Origin: Paeniglutamicibacter cryotolerans
Lineage (GTDB): Bacteria; Actinomycetota; Actinomycetes; Actinomycetales; Micrococcaceae
Length of the DNA: 64,000 bases
Assembly (NCBI RefSeq): GCF_014190875.1
Contig: NZ_JACHVS010000001.1
Span: 2,108,001 to 2,172,000, forward strand
Direction: 5' to 3'
The notes under the pieces were generated by a model. The model saw only the letters and a list, made by a program, of their open reading frames with translations, did no database searches and was not told where the DNA came from. Below are positions 8,750 through 17,887 of this stretch, piece after piece; the first letter of the stretch is position 1, and each line of letters begins with the position of its first letter. A program made the position numbers and the translations under genes.

Positions 8750-9499
8750 CTATCCCAGCAGCGCGTCGAGCCCCGGTGCGTCCTCGGCCGGAAGCAGCGA
8801 CGAGTAGCGGTCGTAGATCGCCTGTCGGGCCCGGCGTCCGGCCTCCATCGAGTTTCCGGCGGCGATGGCGTCGAAAATGCCCCGGTCCAGGGCCGCCGAA
8901 TCCGCCTCGATCCGCGCGGAATCCGCTGCATCCTTCAGCTGCTGGGTGATCAGTTGGAGAATTGCCCCGGCAACCGCCTGCCCGCACATCGAGAGCAGCG
9001 CATTGCCGCTGGCCTCCCAGACCGCCAGATGGAAGTCCACGTCGGCGCGGGCGAAGGCTGCCGTGTCGGCGCCGACGGCCGCTTCCATGCGTTCCACGCA
9101 GGAACCCATGGCCGCCAGCTGGTCGGGTGTATGCAGTGTCGCGGCAAGCCGGCAGGCGGCCGAGTCGAGGACCAGGCGGAACTGCACGAGCTCGCGCATC
9201 GAGAGCGAATCGAGGCGCACCATGGTGGTGAACGAGCGGGTCAGCGACGCGGGGGAAGGCTCGAGCACCAGGGGGCCGCCGCGGCCACCCGGCTTTGACT
9301 CGACCAGGCCCATCGACTGGAGCACGCGCAGCGCCTCGCGGATGGTCGGCCGGGAGACGGAAAACTGCACCATGAGCTCGCGCTCGGAGGGCAGATGGTC
9401 CCCGGGGGCCACGGCTCCGGAGGTGATGGCGTTCTCGATCTGCTCTACGACCCGTTCATAGGTGCGGACCGGCACGGCAGGGGTGAAATTCGTCGTCAA
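8750..9499 (-). CDS. FadR-type GntR transcriptional regulator
   Basis: A 249-residue regulator with an N-terminal winged helix (about 12-80; LPSERELMVQFSVSRPTIREAL) and an all-helical FCD ligand domain (about 95-225; DFHLAVWEASGN). The later FCD metal histidines seem replaced (LDRGIFDAI where EHRAI is usual), so metal binding may differ. The TTG start at 9499 is preferred: it has a GAGAGG ribosome site eight bases upstream, whereas ATG or longer starts would run through the operator at 9582-9594. It is divergent from the ABC importer operon and probably represses itself and that operon until an effector binds. Confidence 0.86.
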   Translation of the reverse strand: MTTNFTPAVPVRTYERVVEQIENAITSGAVAPGDHLPSERELMVQFSVSRPTIREALRVLQSMGLVESKPGGRGGPLVLEPSPASLTRSFTTMVRLDSLSMRELVQFRLVLDSAACRLAATLHTPDQLAAMGSCVERMEAAVGADTAAFARADVDFHLAVWEASGNALLSMCGQAVAGAILQLITQQLKDAADSARIEADSAALDRGIFDAIAAGNSMEAGRRARQAIYDRYSSLLPAEDAPGLDALLG

Positions 9500-9581
9500 G
9501 AATTCGGCCTCTCGGTGGGGCTGGTTGTCGCGGTCTGCGGCACAGTGCTTTGCCCTCATGATACTGGTGCGCCCTAGGTAA

Positions 9582-9594
9582 CTGGTCTTACCAG
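9582..9594. promoter_or_regulatory. GntR/FadR operator, site 1
   Basis: CTGGTCTTACCAG is a perfect CTGGT-N3-ACCAG palindrome, the classic TGGT-N3-ACCA form of FadR-subfamily operators. It lies between the divergent GntR gene and the ABC importer operon. Twelve of 13 bases recur at 20643-20655. Confidence 0.68.
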
Positions 9595-9727
9595 CCAACT
9601 TGGTTGAAATATACGTGCATTCTGCTGTTGTATGAATCACAATGGTGGGACGGGTTTGACGGGCCAGTCCCGGATAGCTTGAAATGACTGAATCATTCGT
9701 CCCTCGTAACTAGTGAAGGTAGAGGAC

Positions 9728-11257
9728 ATGCCATTGCGTATCCCAGCAAGGAAAACACTCACCCTGACCGCCGTGGCGCTTTCCGCGGCTCTGGCGCTGA
9801 CCGGCTGCAACGCCGGTGGCGGCAGCGGGGACACCACGGGTGCCGCGCCCAAGGATTCGCTGGTAGTCGCACTCACCGGTGAGCCGGTGAACCTCGACTT
9901 CACCACCACGGCAGGTGCCGCCATCCCGCAGGCCCTGATGTCCAACGTCTACGAGGGCCTGGTCCAAGTCGACCAGACCGGCGCCATCACCCCGCTGCTG
10001 GCCAAGAGCTGGGAACTGTCCAAGGACCGCAAGAACTACACCTTCACCCTGGTCGAGGGCGCCAAGTTCTCCAACGGCGAGGCCTTCGACGCCGACGATG
10101 TGAAGTTCTCCATCGAACGCGTGAAGTCGGATAAGTGGCTCTCGGGCATGAAGTCCAAGATGGACATCGTCGACAAGGTCACGGTGAAGTCCCCGACCGA
10201 GGTCACCGTCGCGCTCAAGCAGCCTTCGAACGCCTGGCTGTTTAACATGACCACGCTGGTCGGTGCCATGTTCGACCCCTCGGGCGTGGATGACCTGGCC
10301 AACAAGGCCATCGGCACCGGCCCCTACGCGCTGACCGAGTGGAAGCGCGGCGAGTCGATCAACTTCGATGCCCGCGCGGATTACTGGGGCACCGCCCCGA
10401 AGACCAAGAAGGCAACGCTGAAGTACTTCAGCGATGCGGTGGCCACCACGAACGCGCTGAAGTCCGGCGACGTCGACGTGGTCTTCAACATGCAGGCCCC
10501 GGAACTCGTGGACTCCTTCAAGGCAGACACCAAGTTCCAGGTGCTCGATGGCACTTCCAACGGCGAGATCATGCTCTCGATGAACAACAAGGCCAAGCCG
10601 TTCGACGACGTGCGGGTGCGACAGGCAGTCATGTACGCGATCGACCGCAAGGCGGTCGTGGACTCGGCCTGGAACGGCTACGGCACGCTCGTGGGCGGCC
10701 CGGTGCCCCCGACCGACCCGTACTACGAGGACCTCAACGGGGTCTACCCGTTCGACCCGGCCAAGGCCAAGGCGCTGCTCAAGGACGCAGGCGTCGAGAA
10801 CCTGGACATCACCTTCACCGTCCCGACCCGTCCGTACGCTGCGGCCATCTCCGAGATCGTCGTCTCGCAGCTGAAGGACGTCGGCATCAACGCCAAGATC
10901 GAAACCGCCGAATTCCCGGCCGTCTGGCTGGATAAGGTCTTCACCAAGCACGATTACCAGATGTCGATCGTGCTGGCCGTCGAGGCCCGCGACGTGTTGA
11001 CCATGTTCAACAACCCGGACTACTACATCGGCTTCGACAACTCGAAGATCGCCCCGATTGCCGCAGCTGCCGACAAGGCCGACGAGGCCGGGTTCGTCTC
11101 GGGCATGAAGAAGGTCGTCCGCGAGATCGTGGACCAGGCCGGTTCCGACACGCTGTTCATCTTCCCGAACATCGTCGTGGCCAACGCGGACGTGACAGGC
11201 ATCCCGGCGAACTCGGTCACCGAGGCGCTGAACCTGTCCGTCATGGGCTGGAAATAA
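9728..11257 (+). CDS. ABC transporter substrate-binding lipoprotein, family 5 (peptide/opine/nickel type)
   Basis: A 509-residue solute-binding protein. The lipobox ALTGC gives a lipidated Cys27, and the mature part has the family-5 order: YEGLVQVDQTGAITPLLAKSW, GAKFSNGEAFDADDVKFSIER and VRQAVMYAIDRKAVVD. Members bind di- and oligopeptides, opines, nickel chelates or sugars-in-peptide-guise. The ATG at 9728 has GAAGG at suitable spacing; an upstream GTG at 9713 is less likely. First gene of the importer operon behind the GntR operator. The downstream amidase suggests an amide- or peptide-like ligand. Confidence 0.9.
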   Translation: MPLRIPARKTLTLTAVALSAALALTGCNAGGGSGDTTGAAPKDSLVVALTGEPVNLDFTTTAGAAIPQALMSNVYEGLVQVDQTGAITPLLAKSWELSKDRKNYTFTLVEGAKFSNGEAFDADDVKFSIERVKSDKWLSGMKSKMDIVDKVTVKSPTEVTVALKQPSNAWLFNMTTLVGAMFDPSGVDDLANKAIGTGPYALTEWKRGESINFDARADYWGTAPKTKKATLKYFSDAVATTNALKSGDVDVVFNMQAPELVDSFKADTKFQVLDGTSNGEIMLSMNNKAKPFDDVRVRQAVMYAIDRKAVVDSAWNGYGTLVGGPVPPTDPYYEDLNGVYPFDPAKAKALLKDAGVENLDITFTVPTRPYAAAISEIVVSQLKDVGINAKIETAEFPAVWLDKVFTKHDYQMSIVLAVEARDVLTMFNNPDYYIGFDNSKIAPIAAAADKADEAGFVSGMKKVVREIVDQAGSDTLFIFPNIVVANADVTGIPANSVTEALNLSVMGWK

Positions 11258-11285
11258 CAAAGTACTCACGTAAGGGACCGCCCGC

Positions 11286-12233
11286 ATGATCATTAGGATC
11301 CTCACGAACCTGCTCAGGTTCGTGGCAACCTTCATCGCCGCAACGGTGATGGTCTTCCTCCTCCTGCGGGCGGTCCCCGGTGATCCGGCAAAGATCGCCT
11401 TGGGTGAGCACTCGACGCCCGAGCTCCTGGCACAAATGCAGAAGGAGTTCGGGACCGACCGCCCACTCATCGTGCAGTACTTCGACTGGGTTTCGGGGTT
11501 GCCGTTCGGCGATTTCGGCACCTCCTACGTCACCCGTTCGGACCTCAGTCCGTTGATCATGGACCGGGTCCAGGTCTCGCTGATCCTGGTCGTGCTGGCC
11601 ATGCTGCTGGCACTGGTCATCGCTATCCCGTTCGGCACGTTCGCCGCGGTCAGGCACCGCAAGGCCTCCGGCGCCGTCATCTCGGCGGTCAGCCAGCTGG
11701 GCATCGCGATCCCGGGCTTCCTGGCCGGCATCCTGCTGGTTGTCGCCTTCGCCGTCGGCCTGGGCTGGTTCCCGGCCAACGGCTGGACCCCGCCGGGGCA
11801 GGACCCAGCCGACTTCCTGCGCCGGGTCACCCTGCCCGTGGTGGCGCTCGCCTCGGTGCAGGCAGCCGTGCTCACCCGCTACGTGCGCTCCGCGGTGCTC
11901 GAGGTCATGAGCGAGGACTACCTGCGCACCGCCCGGGCCAAGGGGCTTTCACCGATGAAGGCCCTGGTGAAGCACGGGCTGCGCAATGCCGCCATTCCGG
12001 TCATCACCGTCACCTCGGTGCAGCTGGCGGCGTTGATCATCGGCGCGGTAGTCATTGAAAAGGTCTTCGTGATTCCGGGCCTGGGCTCGCTGCTGCTCGA
12101 CTCGGTGGGCAACCGCGACATGATCGCCGTGCAATCGATCGTGATGGTGCTCGTCGGACTGACCCTGATCATCAACCTGCTCGTCGACGTGCTGTACACG
12201 ATCGTCGACCCGCGCATCCGCAAGACGGCTTGA
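11286..12233 (+). CDS. ABC transporter permease, DppB type
   Basis: A 315-residue inner-membrane permease with six predicted membrane segments. It begins with the DppB/OppB N-terminal region (RAVPGDPAKIALGEHSTPE) and contains the ATPase-coupling EAA loop around RTARAKGLSPMKALVKHGLRNA. It forms the translocation pore with the following DppC-type permease. It lies 28 bp after the binding-protein gene. Confidence 0.9.
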   Translation: MIIRILTNLLRFVATFIAATVMVFLLLRAVPGDPAKIALGEHSTPELLAQMQKEFGTDRPLIVQYFDWVSGLPFGDFGTSYVTRSDLSPLIMDRVQVSLILVVLAMLLALVIAIPFGTFAAVRHRKASGAVISAVSQLGIAIPGFLAGILLVVAFAVGLGWFPANGWTPPGQDPADFLRRVTLPVVALASVQAAVLTRYVRSAVLEVMSEDYLRTARAKGLSPMKALVKHGLRNAAIPVITVTSVQLAALIIGAVVIEKVFVIPGLGSLLLDSVGNRDMIAVQSIVMVLVGLTLIINLLVDVLYTIVDPRIRKTA

Positions 12234-12244
12234 GGGGCCAGACC

Positions 12245-13105
12245 ATGACTACTGAATCCATCCCCAAGACGCGTACCAGGGGCCGCCGGCGCTGGGGCAC
12301 CAACATGATCATCGGTGCCGTGCTGGTCGGCCTGGTTGCCGCCGCTGCCGTGCTCTCGCTCTTCTGGACCCCGTTCGATCCGGTCCAGGCGTTCCCCTCC
12401 GAGCGGCTCCAAGGCTCCAGCCCCACCCACTTGATGGGCACCGACTGGCTGGGCCGCGACATCTTCTCCATCGTGCTCACCGGCGCCCAGGTCACCATCC
12501 TGGTCGGGTTGGCCGCGGTGGCCATCGCGCTGCTGGTCGGCACCCCGCTGGGCATCCTGGCCGGGATGAAGCGCGGCGCCACCGAGGAAGTCACCATGCG
12601 CTTCGCCGACGTGCTGCTGGCCTTCCCGGCACTGCTGGTCGCGATCGTCTTTTCCGCCGTCTTCGGGGCCAGTACCATGACGGCCATGGTGGCCATCGGC
12701 ATCGGCTCGATCCCCGGCTTCGCCCGCGTGGCCCGCGCCGGCACGCTGCAGGTCATGAGCACCGAATACGTCCAGGCCGCGCGTGCTTCATCGCAGCCGG
12801 CGCTGCGCGTGGCCTGGCGCCACGTGATGCCGAACATCGTCGGCATGGTCGTGGTGCAGTGTTCGGTCACCTTCGCCCTGGCCGTGCTGGCCGAGGCCGC
12901 CCTGTCCTTCCTGGGCCTGGGCACGCCCCCGCCGATCCCGTCCTGGGGCCGCATGCTGCAGGCCTCCCAGAACTACTGGGGCCTCTATCCGATGCTTGCC
13001 GTCTGGCCCGGCGCCGCCATCGCCGCGGCGGTCATGGGCTTCAACATGCTCGGCGACGGGCTGCGCGACCGCTTCGACCCGAAGCTGAATGGAGAGCGTT
13101 CATGA
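12245..13105 (+). CDS. ABC transporter permease, DppC type
   Basis: A 286-residue permease with an N-terminal membrane anchor, the linker FDPVQAFPSERLQGSSPTHL and the family motif LMGTDWLGRDIFS, then the EAA coupling loop near AARASSQPALRVAWRHVMPN. The ATG at 12245 has GAGGGG upstream; an in-frame TTG at 12230 is less likely. The stop overlaps the ATPase start (ATGA). Confidence 0.9.
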   Translation: MTTESIPKTRTRGRRRWGTNMIIGAVLVGLVAAAAVLSLFWTPFDPVQAFPSERLQGSSPTHLMGTDWLGRDIFSIVLTGAQVTILVGLAAVAIALLVGTPLGILAGMKRGATEEVTMRFADVLLAFPALLVAIVFSAVFGASTMTAMVAIGIGSIPGFARVARAGTLQVMSTEYVQAARASSQPALRVAWRHVMPNIVGMVVVQCSVTFALAVLAEAALSFLGLGTPPPIPSWGRMLQASQNYWGLYPMLAVWPGAAIAAAVMGFNMLGDGLRDRFDPKLNGERS

Positions 13106-14880
13106 GCGCCAACACCACCCAGAACCTGCTGCGCGTCGAGGGGCTTTCGGTCTCCACGGGCGGCTTCTCCCTGGTGCACGATGTCAGCTTCGCCATGGCC
13201 CGCGGCGAACGAATCGGCTTGATCGGCGAATCCGGCTCCGGCAAATCGCTGACCACCACCGCACTGATGAGCCTGCTTCCCGAAGGGCTATCGGCCACCG
13301 GCACGGTGAAGCTGGCAGGACACGAGGCGAACTTCGTCGATGCCACCGACTCCACCATGCGCAAGATCCGCGGCCGCGACATGGCCATGGTCTTCCAGGA
13401 ACCGCTGACCGCGCTGAACCCGCTGATGCGCGCCGGGGCACAGGTCGCCGAGATCATGCTCCAGCACAAGACGGTTTCCTCGCGCCGCGAGGCGAACGCC
13501 AAGGCCATCGAGATGCTCGCCGCCGTGAAGCTCCCGGATCCGGCCGAAGCGGCGCGGGCCTACCCGCACCAGCTTTCCGGCGGACAGCGCCAGCGCGTGA
13601 TGCTGGCGATGGCGCTGGCCAACGACCCTGCGCTGCTGCTGGCCGACGAGCCGACCACCGCCCTGGATGTCACGGTGCAGCGCCAGGTCCTGGACCTGGT
13701 CCTGGAATCCGTGGTCGAACGCGGTACCGGGCTGCTCTTCATCACCCACGACCTCGCCGTGGTGGCCAACATGTGCACCCGCGTGCTGGTCATGAACAAG
13801 GGCAGGGTCGTGGAGGAGGGTGCCACGGAAGACATTTTCACCCGTCCGCAGCACCCCTACACCCGCGGGCTGCTCGCCGCCAGCGACCTGGAGGCCACCG
13901 ACAACGACGGGCGCCTGTTTACCGTCGCCTCCTCCGCCGCCTACGTGCCGCCGACGGCCGAGCAAACCCTGGCCCGCGCGCAGGCAGCCGAGGCGGCAGC
14001 GGCGCCGAAACAGGCAGCGGACACGGCCGGTACCGAAACGCCCGATGTCGAACCGGTCATCAAAATCACCGACCTGACACGCACGTACAAGCGCGGGCGT
14101 TCTTCGCTCTTCGGCAAGCCATCCGAGGTCCATGCGCTGCAGGCAGCCAACTTCACCGTGCTGCCGGGCGAACGCCTGGGCGTGGTGGGGGAGTCCGGAT
14201 CGGGCAAGTCCACGCTGCTGCGCATCCTGGCCGGACTCGACCAGCCCACCTCCGGTTCGGCAGTGGTGGCCGGCAACGAGGTCGCCGGTGCCAAGGAATC
14301 CGAACTGGTGCAGCTGCGCCAGGAGCTGCAGATCGTTTTCCAGGACCCGATGGGTTCGCTGAACCCGCGCATGAAGGTGCTGGACATCGTCACCGAGCCG
14401 CTGCTGGTGCCCGGGCGCAACGAAAACGCTGCCCAGCGCCGGGTCATGGCCCAGGACATGCTCGAGGCGGTCGGCCTGGGCGCCGACACGCTGGATCGCT
14501 ACCCGCACCAGTTCTCCGGCGGCCAGCGCCAGCGCATCTCCATTGCCCGCGCCCTGATCTGCCGCCCGCGCGTGCTGGTGGCCGACGAACCGGTCTCCGC
14601 GCTGGACGTCTCGGTCCGCGCACAGGTGCTGAACCTGCTCGCCGATCTGGTCGACGCCTACCAGCTGACCCTGGTCTTCGTTTCCCACGACCTCGCAGTG
14701 GTCCGCCACCTGTGCGACAAGGTCGTGGTGATGCAGTCCGGCGTCATCGTCGAGGCCGGCGACACCGAAACCGTCTACACCAACCCGCAGCACCCCTATA
14801 CCGCCAAGCTCGTCGCCAGTTCGATGAACCTGCGCGCCGAGGTACTGGCCAAGGAACTGGTAGCAACCAACACCCAGTAG
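13102..14880 (+). CDS. Duplicated ABC ATPase (DppD-DppF fusion)
   Basis: A 592-residue protein with two full nucleotide-binding domains. Half one: Walker A GESGSGKS near residue 42, signature LSGGQRQR, Walker B LLLADEP. Half two: Walker A near residue 362, signature FSGGQRQR, Walker B VLVADEP. Each half ends with the peptide-transporter oligopeptide C-terminal motif (QHPYTRGLL; QHPYTAKLV). An alanine-rich linker joins the halves. A single fused ATPase instead of separate DppD and DppF is as in GsiA. It powers the preceding permeases. Confidence 0.92.
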   Translation: MSANTTQNLLRVEGLSVSTGGFSLVHDVSFAMARGERIGLIGESGSGKSLTTTALMSLLPEGLSATGTVKLAGHEANFVDATDSTMRKIRGRDMAMVFQEPLTALNPLMRAGAQVAEIMLQHKTVSSRREANAKAIEMLAAVKLPDPAEAARAYPHQLSGGQRQRVMLAMALANDPALLLADEPTTALDVTVQRQVLDLVLESVVERGTGLLFITHDLAVVANMCTRVLVMNKGRVVEEGATEDIFTRPQHPYTRGLLAASDLEATDNDGRLFTVASSAAYVPPTAEQTLARAQAAEAAAAPKQAADTAGTETPDVEPVIKITDLTRTYKRGRSSLFGKPSEVHALQAANFTVLPGERLGVVGESGSGKSTLLRILAGLDQPTSGSAVVAGNEVAGAKESELVQLRQELQIVFQDPMGSLNPRMKVLDIVTEPLLVPGRNENAAQRRVMAQDMLEAVGLGADTLDRYPHQFSGGQRQRISIARALICRPRVLVADEPVSALDVSVRAQVLNLLADLVDAYQLTLVFVSHDLAVVRHLCDKVVVMQSGVIVEAGDTETVYTNPQHPYTAKLVASSMNLRAEVLAKELVATNTQ

Positions 14881-14917
14881 CACGCTCCGGGCAACCGGGG
14901 CACTAAGGAAGTACAGC

Positions 14918-16309
14918 ATGACGCAGCAGACCCGAGAATCAACGGCAGCCGAGATGGCCGCGGGATACGCCGCCGGGCTCGACCCGCGCGACGTGGCGGA
15001 GGGAGTGCTGAGCCGGATCGCCGAGCGCGAACCGGTGCTCAACGCCTTCTACCTGCACGATCCGGAGCAGGTCCGCACCGATGCTGCGGCATCGGCCGCC
15101 CGCTGGGCCGCCGGAACGCAGCTCTCGGCGTTCGACGGGGTGCCGGTCACGGTGAAGGAGAACATCCCGCGTGCCGGACACCCGGTCCCCGCCGGCACCG
15201 CCATCGCGAACCCGCCGTTGGCAGCGTCAAACGCTCCCATCACCGACCGCCTGCTCGAGGCGGGCCTTCTCATCCTGGGATCCACCACGATGCCGGACTG
15301 GGGCATGCTCTCCTCGGGTGTTTCCTCGCTGCACGGCATCTCCCGCAACGCCTGGGACCCGTCGCTGACCACCGGCGGCTCCAGCGCCGGTGCCGGAGCG
15401 GCCGCTGCAGCCGGCTACGGCCCGCTGCATGTGGGTACGGACATCGGCGGCTCCATCCGGCTTCCGGGCACCTGGGCCGGGCTGGCAACGCTCAAGCCCA
15501 GTGCCGGGCTGGTCCCGCTGCATGCCCCCTACATGGGCCGCGCAGCCGGTCCGCTGACCCGCACTGTCGCCGACGCGCAGGCGCTGATGAGTGTCATCGC
15601 CCGCCCCGATGCCCGCGACTACTCAGCCCGTCCCTACCCGGCGATGGACTGGGAGCAGGTGCTTGAATCCCCTGCCGGACTGCGCGTGGGCGTGCAGCTG
15701 GATGCCGGTTCCGGCGCCGACGTGGACCCGGAAATCCTGGCCGCGGTGCAGCGTGCGGCCGACGTGTTTGCTTCCGCCGGCGCCACGATCGTTCCGGTGG
15801 CACCGTTCATGAGCCCTGCGATGCTGGCGGAGATCGACGCGTTCTGGCGCACCCGCTCCTGGGCCGACTACAGCGCACTGGATGATCAAGCCCGCTCCCA
15901 GGTGCTGCCCTACATCGCCCGCTGGTGCTCCGGCGCCAAGGACTACGACGGCCTGGCAACTGTCCGCCATTACCACCGCTTTGCCGAGGTCCAGCAGGTC
16001 ACCCGCGCTGCCACCGAGCAATTCGACCTGGTGCTTTCGCCGGTCGCCCCGATGGCAGCGTTCGCCGCCGAGCAGGAGATGCCGGTCAACGACCCCGACC
16101 TGCCCATGGCGCACATCTCCTTCACCCTGCCCTACAACATGTCGGGCCAGCCGGCGGCGACGGTGAACTGCGGGTTCACCTCAGACGGACGCACCATCGG
16201 CCTGCAGGTCTCCGGGCGCACCGGAGCCGATGACGACGTGCTGGCTGCCTGCGCCTGGTACGAGACCGCGCGCGGGGACGCGGCGCCGAACTGGTCGCTG
16301 GTTCAGTAA
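14918..16309 (+). CDS. Amidase-signature hydrolase
   Basis: A 463-residue amidase-signature enzyme with an intact Ser-Ser-Lys triad: Lys80 in VTVKEN, cis-Ser155 in GGSSAG and nucleophile Ser179 in GTDIGGSIR. It hydrolyses a carboxylic amide to acid plus ammonia or amine. It follows the ATPase gene by 37 bp on the same strand, so it is probably co-transcribed with the importer and acts on the imported compound. It resembles GatA in fold, but no gatB or gatC is nearby, so a tRNA amidotransferase role is unlikely. The exact substrate is not deducible. Confidence 0.87.
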   Translation: MTQQTRESTAAEMAAGYAAGLDPRDVAEGVLSRIAEREPVLNAFYLHDPEQVRTDAAASAARWAAGTQLSAFDGVPVTVKENIPRAGHPVPAGTAIANPPLAASNAPITDRLLEAGLLILGSTTMPDWGMLSSGVSSLHGISRNAWDPSLTTGGSSAGAGAAAAAGYGPLHVGTDIGGSIRLPGTWAGLATLKPSAGLVPLHAPYMGRAAGPLTRTVADAQALMSVIARPDARDYSARPYPAMDWEQVLESPAGLRVGVQLDAGSGADVDPEILAAVQRAADVFASAGATIVPVAPFMSPAMLAEIDAFWRTRSWADYSALDDQARSQVLPYIARWCSGAKDYDGLATVRHYHRFAEVQQVTRAATEQFDLVLSPVAPMAAFAAEQEMPVNDPDLPMAHISFTLPYNMSGQPAATVNCGFTSDGRTIGLQVSGRTGADDDVLAACAWYETARGDAAPNWSLVQ

Positions 16310-16335
16310 CCACGCCACGCGCGCGAACCGTCAAC

Positions 16336-16380
16336 GGTGGCCCGGAACCCGGGCAAGGGGTTGCGGGCCACCGGCCTTTT
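16336..16380 (+). terminator. Intrinsic terminator after the amidase
   Basis: GGTGGCCCG (16336-16344) pairs with CGGGCCACC (16364-16372) around a GC-rich loop and is followed by a run ending in TTTT. It closes the importer-amidase operon. Confidence 0.7.
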
Positions 16381-16414
16381 CTGCTGCGGTTAAGCTTGAT
16401 GAGGCAAACCGCCC

Positions 16415-16756
16415 GTGAACCGTAGAGGACCGAACGAGACTGTGCGTCTGATCAAGCCCAAGAAATCCTTCCGCTTCTTTGCCTGGGGCGCTCTCCTGCT
16501 CGGGGTGGGGGCACTGAGCGGTTTCGCCGCGGGGCATGATGCGGGTTCCGGCATCGCCGAACGCCTGCTCCTGGGCGGTGTCGTCCTGTCGGTCTTCGGC
16601 GCCGCGTTGCTGCTTGTTTCCCTTTCCCGGGCGCTGCGGAACCTGGATGGCATCGCCGAGTACTTCTTCCGCCAGCAACAGCGCGCCCGGGGGCCGCAGC
16701 CGCCGGTGCATACCTCGGAGTTGCCGAAAATAAGGACCGCCTCGAAGCCCAGGTGA
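16415..16756 (+). CDS. Small membrane protein of unknown function
   Basis: A 113-residue (or 104 if the GTG at 16442 is used) protein with two hydrophobic segments separated by a short loop (FAWGALLLGVGALSGFAAG and LLLGGVVLSVFGAALLLVSL) and a basic C-terminal tail. No family recognised. The start is uncertain: both candidate GTG codons have only moderate ribosome sites. Confidence 0.6.
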   Translation: MNRRGPNETVRLIKPKKSFRFFAWGALLLGVGALSGFAAGHDAGSGIAERLLLGGVVLSVFGAALLLVSLSRALRNLDGIAEYFFRQQQRARGPQPPVHTSELPKIRTASKPR

Positions 16757-16990
16757 GCGGACGGTGCGTTGAATCGACGGTGCCACCAGCGGTGTCCGAG
16801 CGCCCGTGACATGATGTTCCCGCGGGACTCGAGATCACGGCCATGCTCCAACGAACCGTCGCCGAGGCGTTCGACCATGACTGCAACGTGGAGGATGCGA
16901 CGGCCAGCGATGAACCGGCCGGCAGCGGCTCCACGCGGCCAACCGGCTCGAGCCGGTGCGGACGGCAACCATCAGTGCCGCCTTTGAGTC
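16757..16990. other. Non-coding or decayed stretch
   Basis: No gene with a plausible start and family match is visible on either strand. Together with 16991-17157 it may be the remains of a lost gene. Confidence 0.4.
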
Positions 16991-17157
16991 ATGCGACGCA
17001 TCTGCCTCGTCATGCGCGACTACCTCCGGGGCGAGGCGCTCCTCGACCAACGGCGGCGGATGTTCAGCCCGGGGGAACCGTCCCGGTGATGACCATCGAA
17101 CCGGACGGCCTGCAATGGCGTCTGGGGCGGAACCACTACACGGTGCCCGGCTTCTAA
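16991..17157 (+). pseudogene. Possible remnant of an unidentified gene
   Basis: One frame from 16991 reads MRDYLRGEALLDQRRRMFSP in protein-like fashion and stops after EPSR. A one-base shift at that stop continues as VMTIEPDGLQWRLGRNHYTV to a TAA. Joined, the two look like the C-terminal end of a single protein with a recent frameshift. I do not recognise the family, and the upstream part seems lost. Confidence 0.3.
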
Positions 17158-17164
17158 CGCCGGC

Positions 17165-17806
17165 CTACGCGCGGGGCTTGTGCGCCGCCGTGGGATCCGA
17201 ATCCGCGACGCCCAGCACCAGGCCGAGCGCCTCGAAGTGGTGGTAATCGGGCCGTTCCCAATTCCCGCCCCACTGAAACCCGGCGTCGATGAAGGCACGC
17301 ACCACCGGGTGGGCGGCCGTGAACATCCCGGGCAGGTCCAGGGTGCGGTCCGTGTAGTCGATCTCCGCCGACGGACCCCAATGGCCATCGGCATACAGGT
17401 ACGGATTCTGCAGCGGGTTGAGGTCCACCGCGGCACCCCAGGAATGGTTGGACGGCCGGGTGGTCCCGGAGATCAGCCGGTAGTTGAAGCAGGAGCTGTT
17501 GTTCGCCGCCATCGAGACCTCGTCGTCGCCGCGGAAGCGTTCGTCGTCCAACGGCAGCGCCTGATGGATCGGGAAGCGTTCGGCGAAGGCCACGCCCAGC
17601 ACGGTTTCCAGCAGCGGCTCGAGGAGATGGTGCACGACCATCGTCCCGCTTCCGATGGTGCCCTCGAAGGTCCAGTGGCTGAAGCTGACGTGCCGCAGGT
17701 CCTGCGGGTTGACCGGGCAGCCGTTGCCGAAGGTATGGGCCAGGTCCACCCATTCGGTGACCCTGCTGGAAAAGGCGAAGGCTCCGGGGCCGGGCATGGT
17801 ACTCAT
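17165..17806 (-). CDS. Peptidase M15 family (D-Ala-D-Ala carboxypeptidase/endolysin-like)
   Basis: A 213-residue zinc peptidase of the M15 group. The zinc ligands lie in SNHSWGAAVDLNP (SxHxxGxAxD) and the C-terminal PDYHHFE, with the family stretch FIDAGFQWGGNWE between. Such enzymes cut D-Ala-D-Ala or L-Ala-D-Glu bonds in peptidoglycan. No signal peptide or membrane segment is evident, so either export is unconventional or it acts like a phage-type endolysin or on cytoplasmic muropeptides. The ATG at 17806 has AGGAG upstream; an alternative ATG is at 17824. Divergent from the VOC gene. Confidence 0.8.
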   Translation of the reverse strand: MSTMPGPGAFAFSSRVTEWVDLAHTFGNGCPVNPQDLRHVSFSHWTFEGTIGSGTMVVHHLLEPLLETVLGVAFAERFPIHQALPLDDERFRGDDEVSMAANNSSCFNYRLISGTTRPSNHSWGAAVDLNPLQNPYLYADGHWGPSAEIDYTDRTLDLPGMFTAAHPVVRAFIDAGFQWGGNWERPDYHHFEALGLVLGVADSDPTAAHKPRA

Positions 17807-17887
17807 CTGCTTCCAACTCCTCATCGGGTGGGGGCGTATCGGATCCAGTCTGGCACCGATTGAGGTCTCGGGTGTAGCCTGCGACGC

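Noticed and set aside
14918..16309. GatA subunit of the tRNA amidotransferase
   Set aside because: No gatB or gatC neighbour; the gene is tied to an ABC importer operon, and the amidase signature alone is shared by many enzymes.
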